From an uncultured Succinatimonas sp. (GTDB taxonomy: Bacteria; Pseudomonadota; Gammaproteobacteria; Enterobacterales; Succinivibrionaceae): a DNA stretch of 47,717 bases. This document shows positions 26,601-33,551 of the stretch, in pieces (positions within the stretch are counted from its first letter, which is position 1; each line of letters opens with the position of its first letter). Below the pieces are notes generated by a model. It was not told the origin of the DNA and searched no databases. It saw only the letters and a program-made list of their open reading frames with translations. The DNA lies in NCBI GenBank assembly GCA_900317105.1, contig ONFP01000023.1, positions 1 through 47,717 on the forward strand. Reading direction: 5' to 3'. A program made the position numbers and the translations under genes.

Positions 26601-27237
26601 ACTCAGACACATCAAGACCAAAAGCATTACCCTGTGAAAAATAGTCAGGATCTCTGCTGGAATAAAAATCATTAAGCACTCTCTTTAGGAAAGTCTTCTC
26701 ATTATCAACAAAGTCGTCTACGCTGTTTCCATCCATGTCGATTTCAACAAAATCATTCTTTGCTGATATATGTTTAAAGGCAAAATCCTGTGAAAACTTC
26801 TTAAATGACTCAACCTGAGACTGTGTAATAACTTTATTTTTTAATGCATTCTCTACCGCTTTTTCAGTGACAGCCTTTGCCTTGTTATGTGCATTCAGCA
26901 GATTATCAGCCAATTTTATAGCTTCATTGATTTTAGAAGGCGTCAGTGCAGCGCCATTTTTAACCATAGTGGTTAAAGTGCGACGAAGATTGTTGCTGAC
27001 AGAAGCATACTTATCATTAGTTATAAGTGCCGACCAGAAGGCAAGAGTAACCTCATTATTGGACTGAGAGTGAGAAAAGCCGATGTTTCTTGAGATAAAA
27101 CCAAGAGGTGTATTACTCAGAGTACCGTCACTCTTTCTGATGCGGATTTCTGCCTTATCCTGACTTTCACTGGCGATTCTCTTAAAATCATCTAATGTAA
27201 GATTGTGGCTGTTTAATCTTGCATGAATATCGCTCAT
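23617..27237 (-). CDS. Very large soluble protein of unknown function, candidate type III effector
   Basis: The product of 1206 residues has no signal peptide and no membrane segment. I recognise no known domain. It is Lys/Asp/Asn/Leu-rich and looks almost wholly helical up to about residue 1040. A beta-richer C-terminal part contains GVFPIDCINGYQFKDGSSDY, CGVGFCITQGIQAILHEAPV and FFKFHMVLEVDVNG. The N-terminus (MSDIHARLNSHNLTLDDFKR) is polar and Ser/Asn-containing, as is common for type III substrates. A CesT-type chaperone gene follows downstream. The ATG has GGAG and AGAGGA just upstream. The expected structure is a multi-helical effector; a catalytic activity of the Cys/His-containing C-terminal part is possible but unproven. 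Delivery through the type IV system nearby is an alternative. Confidence 0.7.
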   Translation of the reverse strand: MSDIHARLNSHNLTLDDFKRIASESQDKAEIRIRKSDGTLSNTPLGFISRNIGFSHSQSNNEVTLAFWSALITNDKYASVSNNLRRTLTTMVKNGAALTPSKINEAIKLADNLLNAHNKAKAVTEKAVENALKNKVITQSQVESFKKFSQDFAFKHISAKNDFVEIDMDGNSVDDFVDNEKTFLKRVLNDFYSSRDPDYFSQGNAFGLDVSEFRNPTDAKNVNDFLRNLFPDLTGEHGRQRVIEFINGASFATGNEELPKGSKSINDLFKRAANVNDPACMSALKIMPKEELDKLSACLLKKGNDPARTREDLSKMLVAVNNFFKANSEFKDSMYFFGKKLSHAMDALIKYYEKSSVPTSSSLYALSQELAIDSFIEDIEDVTFGLPLCRKLGLEPYAVKALLLQPENRKAIIEGYKNVEGDFYSHIKEKLSDLAQKNALFLRRFSNLDMYSDKIPSACVVGTYIDRVIKELLKKEPDVPTILENIKDAEKSIERFFVSGKETSAVLKEVMKLLDISLSINDRNKLQSKQNQTYILTLYQDLIEIKKNGADLTLKDKKDLEKIDELLLALLNILTADLDEDSRVDPASVKASGNNIELKESLLDNIPGSKKIKRNASDVEIYSAQQAILNSPELNDDKKKTAISLIKLTKCTDIAFIKGFVDVNDNLATILDVFKSNSQQKINSIVLQLLEFGNKLLNTETLLAGYSKEDVADFYFDAIIALCDQKSLENLNGGLRDKYTKAVLEIINTLQAKEKQADPSALDIASHVKFSYTEAVDVLLNNINKLGEKVAAKLNIQNPQPLFDPDAKRYLGEIPYQDNLPDAFAKLFRLTFKPFDKVMVGFNELSQEKKDAVKDFIYNLKVPVSDKEPLKNAGAYGENKIFDYSYINENGEAVDGYWRLEDLMSLIGQKAKELSELLDQSGGNPTPQQVWGVLHGGQAPADLNFDNLLNKLAIQLNEEIDALGKLLGKKNFDPLMVYGSLNLIGINITDYIKKLSTADKEDVVFELSEQNGGHGVFPIDCINGYQFKDGSSDYGFGIDFPRARNPQGVTSVEGCKITLQTGNNKEKIFTEKESWNTGDLNGNKKYTSNMAKEIRESLGNISDQQLCGVGFCITQGIQAILHEAPVLYYNVAEGAEHTALDHTIRKLDNGKIQVTVNEKPGTAFFKFHMVLEVDVNGVINCKEGKISFASLEKIQNYKKEHPEVAI

Positions 27238-27848
27238 AACTCCAATCCTCTAAAAAAAAAACAAACTGCAGAGGGGCTCCAATAAAGTTCTACAGTTATG
27301 TAATCTATATATCTGGCGCAGCAGAAAATAACTTTAAACAAAATCTTCAGTTTAAAGATTTCATTCAGCTGCACGACAAGCATTTCAAATCTCTAATAAT
27401 AAATATAGTTGACAGAATTATGTAAGCTCAAAAGAAAAGTTATTTTTTCTTGTTTATATATATCGCTTAACAATTTTTAGCTTAACCACATTTATTTATC
27501 TATATGTTTTTAACATTTTTTTTATGTGTTAAAAAAAACAATAAACAGTAAAAACATAGCTAAAAGTATAAGGTATATTTTTAAAAAATGTAGTCTTAAA
27601 ATGGATTTTTATATATATTTGCCAATTATGAGATTAAGATCATGTTTTTAATCCATCTACAGAACAGAGCATACGGGATCAGAATATTTAGAGAAAAACT
27701 CTACGGTTACATGGATATTCATGTAAAACCGGTACAATTGCATAAGGAGAGGACAGCTTCTTACTTACCTACCTATTAAGCTGAAGTCGGTTGAAATACC
27801 AGAGATTTAAACAAGAAAAGGAAAACAATAAGAAGAAATAACAGACAT
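27238..27848. other. AT-rich region upstream of the 1206-residue gene
   Basis: A stretch of about 600 bases without a supported gene lies between the large protein gene and the tRNA. It is rich in A and T runs between 27430 and 27620. On the plus strand TTGACA occurs at about 27410 without a -10 box. The promoter of the large gene probably lies here, but cannot be placed. Confidence 0.5.
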
Positions 27849-27870
27849 AAAAAAAGCACCCTAAGGTGCA
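27849..27870 (-). terminator. Terminator of tRNA-Ser
   Basis: Read on the minus strand, GCACC-TTAG-GGTGC is followed by TTTTTTT, just after the CCA end of the tRNA gene. Confidence 0.85.
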
Positions 27871-27871
27871 G

Positions 27872-27961
27872 TGGCGGTGAGAAGGGGATTCGAACCCCTG
27901 ATACGCGTTAACGTATACACGCTTTCCAGGCGTGCTCCTTCAGCCTCTCGGACATCTCACC
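27872..27961 (-). tRNA. tRNA-Ser (anticodon GGA)
   Basis: This is a 90-base serine-type tRNA with a long variable arm. The acceptor stem GGTGAGA pairs with TCTCACC, followed by discriminator G and an encoded CCA. The anticodon arm has GCCTGGAAAGC with anticodon GGA reading UCC/UCU. The T arm is AGGGGTTCGAATCCCCT. The 3' end faces the effector-chaperone side. I found no second copy of this 3' end in the window that would mark an integrated element. Confidence 0.97.
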
Positions 27962-28073
27962 ATGTGAACGATGTTATTTTACTTAAAAATCTGTAATTTG
28001 CAAGAGCCTGACCACATCAGATCATCAAAAAAACCGGTTGATCTGGGGAAATTTAAAAAATTGAATAATAGAC

Positions 28074-28805
28074 TTAACAAGAATAGAAGTGGAACTTGTA
28101 CCTGAGTCTAACAACTCCTGCCCTGACCACCTCACAGGATATAAGTTCCAGGGACTGTCCCATCCCCGGTTTTTCATCAGTTTTTCCCTCGTACTCAAAG
28201 ATTGAACCTACACCAGATAGACCATCAACACCAGGATAAATCACAAGATACAGTTCATCAATCAGGCCCTGCTTTAAAAATGAACCGTTAAGCTTACCTC
28301 CACCGCTTAAAAGAACCTTTCTTAACCCAAAATCAGAATAAAGACTGTTTAACGCTCTGCGAAGATCATTACCATCCTTTCCTGCAAAGGTATACGAGAT
28401 TTCACGCTCTCTTAGATAATCAAGATATTCCTGAGAACAGGTATCCTCTCCAAGGATAACCATTAAAGTAGAGTGGCCCAGATTATTGTCTTTATAGGCA
28501 ACTGAACCTTTAGAGTCAAATACTGCGGTCATCTTGCTGTGAGTACGGATACCAAGAAAAGGTTCAGGATTCTCAACCTTAGTATGAGTATCAGAGTGAA
28601 ACTCATCTGAACAGTGATGTCTTTTTACAGTGTTTACCCCTAATACAAAAACATCTGCCCTGATTTTTTTCTGAGTTTCATAGTAAACATCAGGATCACC
28701 TTCCCCTTTTTCACTGTAAAGGACAGACCATCTGGACTCATCAATACGTCCGTCGACAGAACTTTCCATAAGACAGATGACTCGCTGGGAAGGAGTGGTA
28801 ACCAT
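28074..28805 (-). CDS. RibD C-terminal-domain (dihydrofolate reductase fold) protein
   Basis: This 243-residue cytosolic protein has the RibD_C/DHFR-like fold, used in riboflavin synthesis by RibD and in many stand-alone NADPH reductases. The opening RVICLMESSVDGRID matches the start of such domains, ADVFVLGVNTVKRH is the conserved substrate helix, and KVLLSGGGKLNGSFLKQGLIDELYLVIYP is the signature near the C-terminus (GGGxLNGSxLxxGLIDE). The deaminase half of RibD is missing, so its substrate is not known. AGGA lies 8 bases before the ATG. It follows the last secretion gene by 62 bases with no clear terminator between, so it may be read from the trb operon. Confidence 0.8.
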   Translation of the reverse strand: MVTTPSQRVICLMESSVDGRIDESRWSVLYSEKGEGDPDVYYETQKKIRADVFVLGVNTVKRHHCSDEFHSDTHTKVENPEPFLGIRTHSKMTAVFDSKGSVAYKDNNLGHSTLMVILGEDTCSQEYLDYLREREISYTFAGKDGNDLRRALNSLYSDFGLRKVLLSGGGKLNGSFLKQGLIDELYLVIYPGVDGLSGVGSIFEYEGKTDEKPGMGQSLELISCEVVRAGVVRLRYKFHFYSC

Positions 28806-28867
28806 ATAAAAATCCTCAAGAAGACTAACCTTGTTTATGATTATACAAGAATACTCAAAGAAAAAAT

Positions 28868-29782
28868 TTACTTACCTGGATTTCTGTTAACAAGAAATCT
28901 GTATTTCTTTAAGGAAATTCCTCCGGCCCCAGTCTCAAAACCATTGGTTCCATACATCAGCGAAGACATAACCGGAGGCAGTGATTTGGATAGAACATAC
29001 ATAAACAGAGAGATAAATATCATCACCATACAGTCAGAATGTTTTAAAACACTCATACCATCCTCATAAAGTCTGGTTGCCTCAATCACATCGTTCAATA
29101 TCCTGCATCCGGCTTTGATAATGATAAGAACTGTAACTAGTTCAAGGCCTTTTGAGATCAGAAGCTTAAGATAATTCACCGCAAGATGACGGGTTGATTT
29201 AAGACCTCCAAAGCCAAGGACAAACACTCCGATTATGCATAAAATCTGAGCGGTAAGATAAATACTTACAAAGCGCAGTATTACAAAAAACATCACCACC
29301 GAAAAAACAATCATACAGACAATGATCTGGACCTTAGATACAAGCCCCAAAACATTTGAGGTGGTAAGATTAGTGATCTGCCGGTCTATGTTGAACACCA
29401 GATCAATAAGCTCTGACGGTCCCATATACCCGTTATCAACCATGGTTACAAAGGAATCAATTATCGACTTGCCTATAGCATAGTCATTACTCAGAAGATA
29501 GAAGAAGATACCGGTAAAGAGTACTCCTGTAACTAAAGAGAAGAAAAACTCCGACATATCGCCGTTAAAAGCACAGCGTATACCGGTCATAACCATACTC
29601 ATTGGAACTAAAAACCAGAAGAGCCTCATGGCGGCCTTATGAATAGGAACAGCACTGTCATTCACACATAAGACAAACTCGTCTATCAGAGAATTTAATA
29701 TTCCATCCGCATTGAGTTCAACAGCGGATGCTGAACCTGATATAAAAATGAGGGATAGCAGTAAGAGTTTCACCGAGCTCAC
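28868..29782 (-). CDS. trbL: TrbL/VirB6-like inner-membrane subunit of the type IV secretion system
   Basis: This polytopic 304-residue protein forms part of the inner-membrane channel. A signal peptide-like N-terminus ends at about residue 19 (SASAVE). Some five membrane segments follow, with the conserved VirB6/TrbL region around GFGGLKSTRHLAVNYLKLLISKG. It is shorter than RP4 TrbL (528), which often has a long C-terminal tail; here the tail is nearly missing. It is the last gene of the trb series and starts 5 bases after trbJ. Confidence 0.8.
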   Translation of the reverse strand: MSSVKLLLLSLIFISGSASAVELNADGILNSLIDEFVLCVNDSAVPIHKAAMRLFWFLVPMSMVMTGIRCAFNGDMSEFFFSLVTGVLFTGIFFYLLSNDYAIGKSIIDSFVTMVDNGYMGPSELIDLVFNIDRQITNLTTSNVLGLVSKVQIIVCMIVFSVVMFFVILRFVSIYLTAQILCIIGVFVLGFGGLKSTRHLAVNYLKLLISKGLELVTVLIIIKAGCRILNDVIEATRLYEDGMSVLKHSDCMVMIFISLFMYVLSKSLPPVMSSLMYGTNGFETGAGGISLKKYRFLVNRNPGK

Positions 29783-29787
29783 CTTAA

Positions 29788-30558
29788 CTACATAGTCACA
29801 TCCAGATGACGTGATTTTGTATTATTATCATTACGTAAAAAAAGCTCATCTGCCTTTTCTTTTATCTTTTCCTTTTCGTGGTTCTTGGTAATTTCACTTG
29901 AAGAAATTCTGTTGAGATCGGAGATCTGAGCGGTAAGCTGCACCAGAGCATTAGCCTGAGTAGCATTTACTTTTGATAGCGTATCAATAGAATCATTAAG
30001 CCCCAGTGATTCCTCGGACTGCATGGAGAATTCATTGAGTTTGTCTATGCTTTCAAGCAAAAGCTGCTGAGTCTTTATGGCTTTTTCTTTTGTTTGAGCT
30101 GAAACTGATAGTGCTTCATTATCAATCATCTGATTCAGCTTTCTGAAATTACAGGAATCACTTTTAAGACACTTAAGCCAGGCCTCTGATCTGATGGAAT
30201 CCTCTGAATAGCCTGCTGCCGATTCTGTATTTTTGGCAAAGGCATAGCTGGCTTCTAAAAGCAGCATGGAATTCTGATTGAGCTCCTGAACGGACTTCCA
30301 GGCATCCTTATACTGAAAGCTGGAATTACTCTCCTCTCTGGAGTTCTCCTTTATAAAATAGGATTCAAGTTTTCTAGCCTTACTGCTGTTATCCTCTGAC
30401 CAGGCCTTAAGTGTCTTATAGGTGGCATTGAGCTTTTCAATCATCTCACTGCCCTGACTGTGAGAAATTCCGCCAGACTGAGCTGCTGCAATGTTAATAA
30501 GCAGATAACCTGCAAGACACAGAATAATAAAATTAGTATTTAATAAAATACTCTTCAT
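29788..30558 (-). CDS. trbJ: TrbJ/VirB5-like minor pilus subunit
   Basis: This is a 256-residue periplasmic protein with signal peptide (to about residue 26, INIAAAQSGG) and a long helical, Gln/Ser/Glu-rich body, as in VirB5/TrbJ proteins that sit at the pilus tip. The heptad region KATQANALVQLTAQISDL-type near residue 200 fits the family's coiled coil. Assignment rests on the signal peptide, helical composition and the position between trbI and trbL. It overlaps the end of trbI by 26 bases, which implies coupled translation. Confidence 0.7.
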   Translation of the reverse strand: MKSILLNTNFIILCLAGYLLINIAAAQSGGISHSQGSEMIEKLNATYKTLKAWSEDNSSKARKLESYFIKENSREESNSSFQYKDAWKSVQELNQNSMLLLEASYAFAKNTESAAGYSEDSIRSEAWLKCLKSDSCNFRKLNQMIDNEALSVSAQTKEKAIKTQQLLLESIDKLNEFSMQSEESLGLNDSIDTLSKVNATQANALVQLTAQISDLNRISSSEITKNHEKEKIKEKADELFLRNDNNTKSRHLDVTM

Positions 30559-31924
30559 GATTAACTCCGTAAGGTTCTTTGAAAAAGATATCCTTGGTAA
30601 GAGATATGGTGAACTTATAGCCAGGCTGAACCTTCAGGGTTGGAGCTAGGTTGATGTTACGCTCAATGATTCGGCTCAAGGCTTCGGTGACATCGGATGA
30701 GAGCTCCCTTGCCTGGGTAGTGTATAGAGTTCCGGCTCCTGATGTGGTTCCGTAAGTCTGCTGGACTGATGATGCTGCTGTGGTTATTGAGGAGAGGAAA
30801 AAGCAGTTGCTTAGGATCCTGAAGAAATGATTATCGACATCTGCCTCAAAACCAGCAAAGCCGTCAGGAGACTGTCCCGGCATTGAACCTATATTGATAG
30901 AATGTCCATTAGGAAAAATAATACGGTTAAAGCCTAAAAAAAGACGCTGAGCTCCGAATGCGGCAGTTGAACCATACTGACCTAAAAGCTTTGATCCCTT
31001 AGGTATTAACAGGAATCTGCCGCGGATACTGTCTCTGATATCACGGGTTACCATAGCGCTTATCTGTCCAGGCAGCTCTGAATTGATGCCGGTGGAGAGA
31101 ACCGCTGGAATGACAGTCCCCTGCATCAGAGCAAAAGGCGTCTTAGGCTTTATCACTTCATTTTCAAGAGTAAAGTTTTCCCTTTCAAAGACCTCATATC
31201 TGGAAAGAGTCTGCTCTGCCTTATCAAAAGATGAATGCCTGTCATCAGAAGCAGTAAAAATATCAGGCTCACCTTTACTATAATGAGATGAAGATGCATC
31301 ATTTACAGGCTTTACAGAAACTGCAGTCTCATCATGGTTAAAACGCAGCTCCACTCTGGTGGGAGCAGCTTTTGCCTTACGATATTCTGCAGCACGGTTA
31401 AGATTGAGTTCATTCTCCTTAGGTTTTCTCTCTTTTATCCTTTCTGCAGAAGCCTCTGCTGTGTAGGAATAATCCTCTGCTTTTGAGGTTCTGTCTAAAA
31501 GATTACCCTTCTCCCTGTACTTTATGTATTCCTTAAGATAATCCTCCGTATCCATGCTTTCCCCAGGTGAAGGAACAGTCTTCTGTTTTGGCGTCAGTGA
31601 CGTTGAAACTGAGACATCAGTTTCCTTTAAATTATCGGAGAATACCTCCTTTGCATCATATTTTGATGGTTCAGTATCGTATTTACTCTTTACCCTATCA
31701 TCTATTGAAGACAGATTTCTTGCGATCCCCGATGCTACCTTATCAGCATATTTAAGGTTGGTCTCTACACTGTACATTTTCTCCCCAGACTTAACCGCGC
31801 TCTTATTCTGAGATTTAATGATATAACCAGACATTACTATCATAAGGATACAGGCAGCAGCTCCGAGGGTAATGAGATAGCCCCATTTTTTGGATAAAGG
31901 ACCTGTTCTGATTCTGTCAAACAT
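30533..31924 (-). CDS. trbI: TrbI/VirB10-like envelope-spanning subunit
   Basis: VirB10/TrbI spans both membranes and couples ATP energy to the outer-membrane channel. The 463-residue protein has a short cytosolic start, one membrane helix at about 16-36, a long Lys/Glu/Ser-rich periplasmic linker, and the C-terminal barrel domain. Diagnostic stretches are GTVIPAVLSTGINSELPGQ, IPKGSKLLGQYGS and FNRIIFPNGHSINIGSMPG. The last part (VTEALSRIIERNINLAPTL) is also typical. The start is 3 bases after the trbG stop. It lacks the strongly proline-rich linker of Agrobacterium VirB10. Confidence 0.93.
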   Translation of the reverse strand: MFDRIRTGPLSKKWGYLITLGAAACILMIVMSGYIIKSQNKSAVKSGEKMYSVETNLKYADKVASGIARNLSSIDDRVKSKYDTEPSKYDAKEVFSDNLKETDVSVSTSLTPKQKTVPSPGESMDTEDYLKEYIKYREKGNLLDRTSKAEDYSYTAEASAERIKERKPKENELNLNRAAEYRKAKAAPTRVELRFNHDETAVSVKPVNDASSSHYSKGEPDIFTASDDRHSSFDKAEQTLSRYEVFERENFTLENEVIKPKTPFALMQGTVIPAVLSTGINSELPGQISAMVTRDIRDSIRGRFLLIPKGSKLLGQYGSTAAFGAQRLFLGFNRIIFPNGHSINIGSMPGQSPDGFAGFEADVDNHFFRILSNCFFLSSITTAASSVQQTYGTTSGAGTLYTTQARELSSDVTEALSRIIERNINLAPTLKVQPGYKFTISLTKDIFFKEPYGVNHEEYFIKY

Positions 31925-31927
31925 ACA

Positions 31928-32872
31928 CTAGACCTCCCTTACAATATCCGCACACACGGACTTGTCATCAGAGCCACTGACAATACGCAGATGCTCATAG
32001 ACACCGTCGATTACAAAGGTATGTCCCTCAACACGGAAGTTTAAAAGAGCTGTTTTCTCATCTCCTAACAGAGGCAGCCCGTCACTGGTAACTCTAAAGA
32101 CTGTAGGCAGATCATTGCGCTGAAATTCAGATGGTAGCTGTATATAGGTATTCACCCCATCATCAAAGGCGTTTAGAGGAAGAAGCGAATCATCTCCCTC
32201 TACAGAATAGGAGTAGTTGCGGCCTTTTGGGGAAATCCCCCCTTCTGTTCTGCTGTTTTCATTTGTTCCATACTGATAGGAGACTGTAGAAATACCAGGT
32301 GATGACTCCCTATTGTCAGCAAGAGAATAGTCAAAGCGCTGAGCTGATCTTGAGTCTTCATACTGAGAAGGATTAAGTTTCAGACTATGACCAGGATAAT
32401 TGAAGCTTACCGCCGGCATAAAATCCTTCTGTGATGATTTAAGAGCAATATGATAGGTACGGCGATTGGTGGCTATGATAAGGGAGGTTTTAAGTCCGTT
32501 ATCCAAAGCTTTGACCACAATATGCTCGGTTCTGTCAGCTCCACTGCCGGATACTGCACTGTCGATAAGCCAGCGGGTAGAATCTCCAAGCTGAACGGTA
32601 AAAACGCGCTCGCCTTTTTCCATGGAGATATCCGTTATTTCAAACAAAGCACAGACCACGGTAGGAATTCCGCTGCCATAGGTAAATATTACCTGTCCTG
32701 GCAACACCGCCTGAGCTGAAACCTGTCTTCTGTCCAAAGCCTCAAGTTTCTGTATGGTGTTAAGATCACGCTCATCAAGATAAGACATTTCACCACCATA
32801 TTCACTGCCATCCGAGGCAATACCGGCAAAGGAGAAGCAAAGAGAAAGCATAAGCACATTCTGTTTATTCAT
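31928..32872 (-). CDS. trbG: TrbG/VirB9-like outer-membrane core subunit
   Basis: This 314-residue periplasmic protein has a signal peptide to about residue 20. It joins the outer-membrane core complex. Family features: VLPGQVIFTYGSGIPTVVCA near the start of the N-terminal domain, RWLIDSAVSG, the conserved LIIATNRRTYHIAL, and the C-terminal domain with FDDGVNTYIQLP, PTVFRV and VFVIDGVYEHLRIVSG-like strands. The gene overlaps trbF by 8 bases and is followed by trbI after 3. No lipoprotein partner (TrbH or VirB7) gene lies next to it. Confidence 0.9.
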   Translation of the reverse strand: MNKQNVLMLSLCFSFAGIASDGSEYGGEMSYLDERDLNTIQKLEALDRRQVSAQAVLPGQVIFTYGSGIPTVVCALFEITDISMEKGERVFTVQLGDSTRWLIDSAVSGSGADRTEHIVVKALDNGLKTSLIIATNRRTYHIALKSSQKDFMPAVSFNYPGHSLKLNPSQYEDSRSAQRFDYSLADNRESSPGISTVSYQYGTNENSRTEGGISPKGRNYSYSVEGDDSLLPLNAFDDGVNTYIQLPSEFQRNDLPTVFRVTSDGLPLLGDEKTALLNFRVEGHTFVIDGVYEHLRIVSGSDDKSVCADIVREV

Positions 32873-33551
32873 GGTTCATCTCCTTAACAAGTTTTCTTGA
32901 GGTTCTAATCTCATAGATCAGAACTGAAAGAGGATTAAGTCTTATCTCCTCCACATTATCAAAGCTGATGCTGCCGATTCTATAGCTTAAAACGGACTTG
33001 AAGTGCTTTTCTGTTATCTCCTCTAATCTCTGGGTTATAACAGAATAGTCCACCTGAAAGCTGTTATCCGAAAGTCGTGAGACGCTATCGATTTTTACAT
33101 CTGCAAGAAGGTTACCTCCAGATCTGAACAGCTCCGAGTCGTTATAAAAGCCATCAAGATAGCGACGGGCCTGACTTTCCAGATCCACCATGGAATAAAC
33201 CTTGCGGATATACTCTCTCTGAAGAGAGCTGTCCTGACACATAGAGAATGCTTTTTCTATAAAGTCACACATAAAAGCGGCCAGGGCTGTTTCGGGAATT
33301 TCCTTTGAACTCTGAAGTCTATCTGAGGCAATAACACTGCCCTGTTTATCTACTGTGACTATATAGGGGATAACCTGAGGCTCTTTATGCAGCATCAGAA
33401 GATAACCAAGCGAGACAAAGCCAAGCGCTATACCACCTAACCCCATAATCAGCGGAAGAACATTTCTCATGTAACCAGATGAGGCAAAGGTATACAGAGT
33501 TACGGAGTCTCTATGCTCCTTTCTCTTAAATAAAGATCTTAGAGTTCCCAT
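32865..33551 (-). CDS. trbF: TrbF/VirB8-like inner-membrane assembly factor
   Basis: This is a 228-residue bitopic membrane protein. A short cytosolic N-terminus precedes one membrane helix at about 32-54, then the NTF2-like periplasmic domain. The VPYIV-type strand is present as VIPYIVTVDKQGSV, a VirB8/TrbF signature. It overlaps the trbE stop by 13 bases and trbG by 8, so translation is coupled along the cluster. Confidence 0.88.
   Translation of the reverse strand: MGTLRSLFKRKEHRDSVTLYTFASSGYMRNVLPLIMGLGGIALGFVSLGYLLMLHKEPQVIPYIVTVDKQGSVIASDRLQSSKEIPETALAAFMCDFIEKAFSMCQDSSLQREYIRKVYSMVDLESQARRYLDGFYNDSELFRSGGNLLADVKIDSVSRLSDNSFQVDYSVITQRLEEITEKHFKSVLSYRIGSISFDNVEEIRLNPLSVLIYEIRTSRKLVKEMNHE

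Noticed and set aside
26246..26644. Plus-strand 132-codon frame antisense to the 1206-residue gene
   Set aside because: Composition (Ser/Leu-rich) is the mirror of the Lys/Asp-rich coding strand; no ribosome site.
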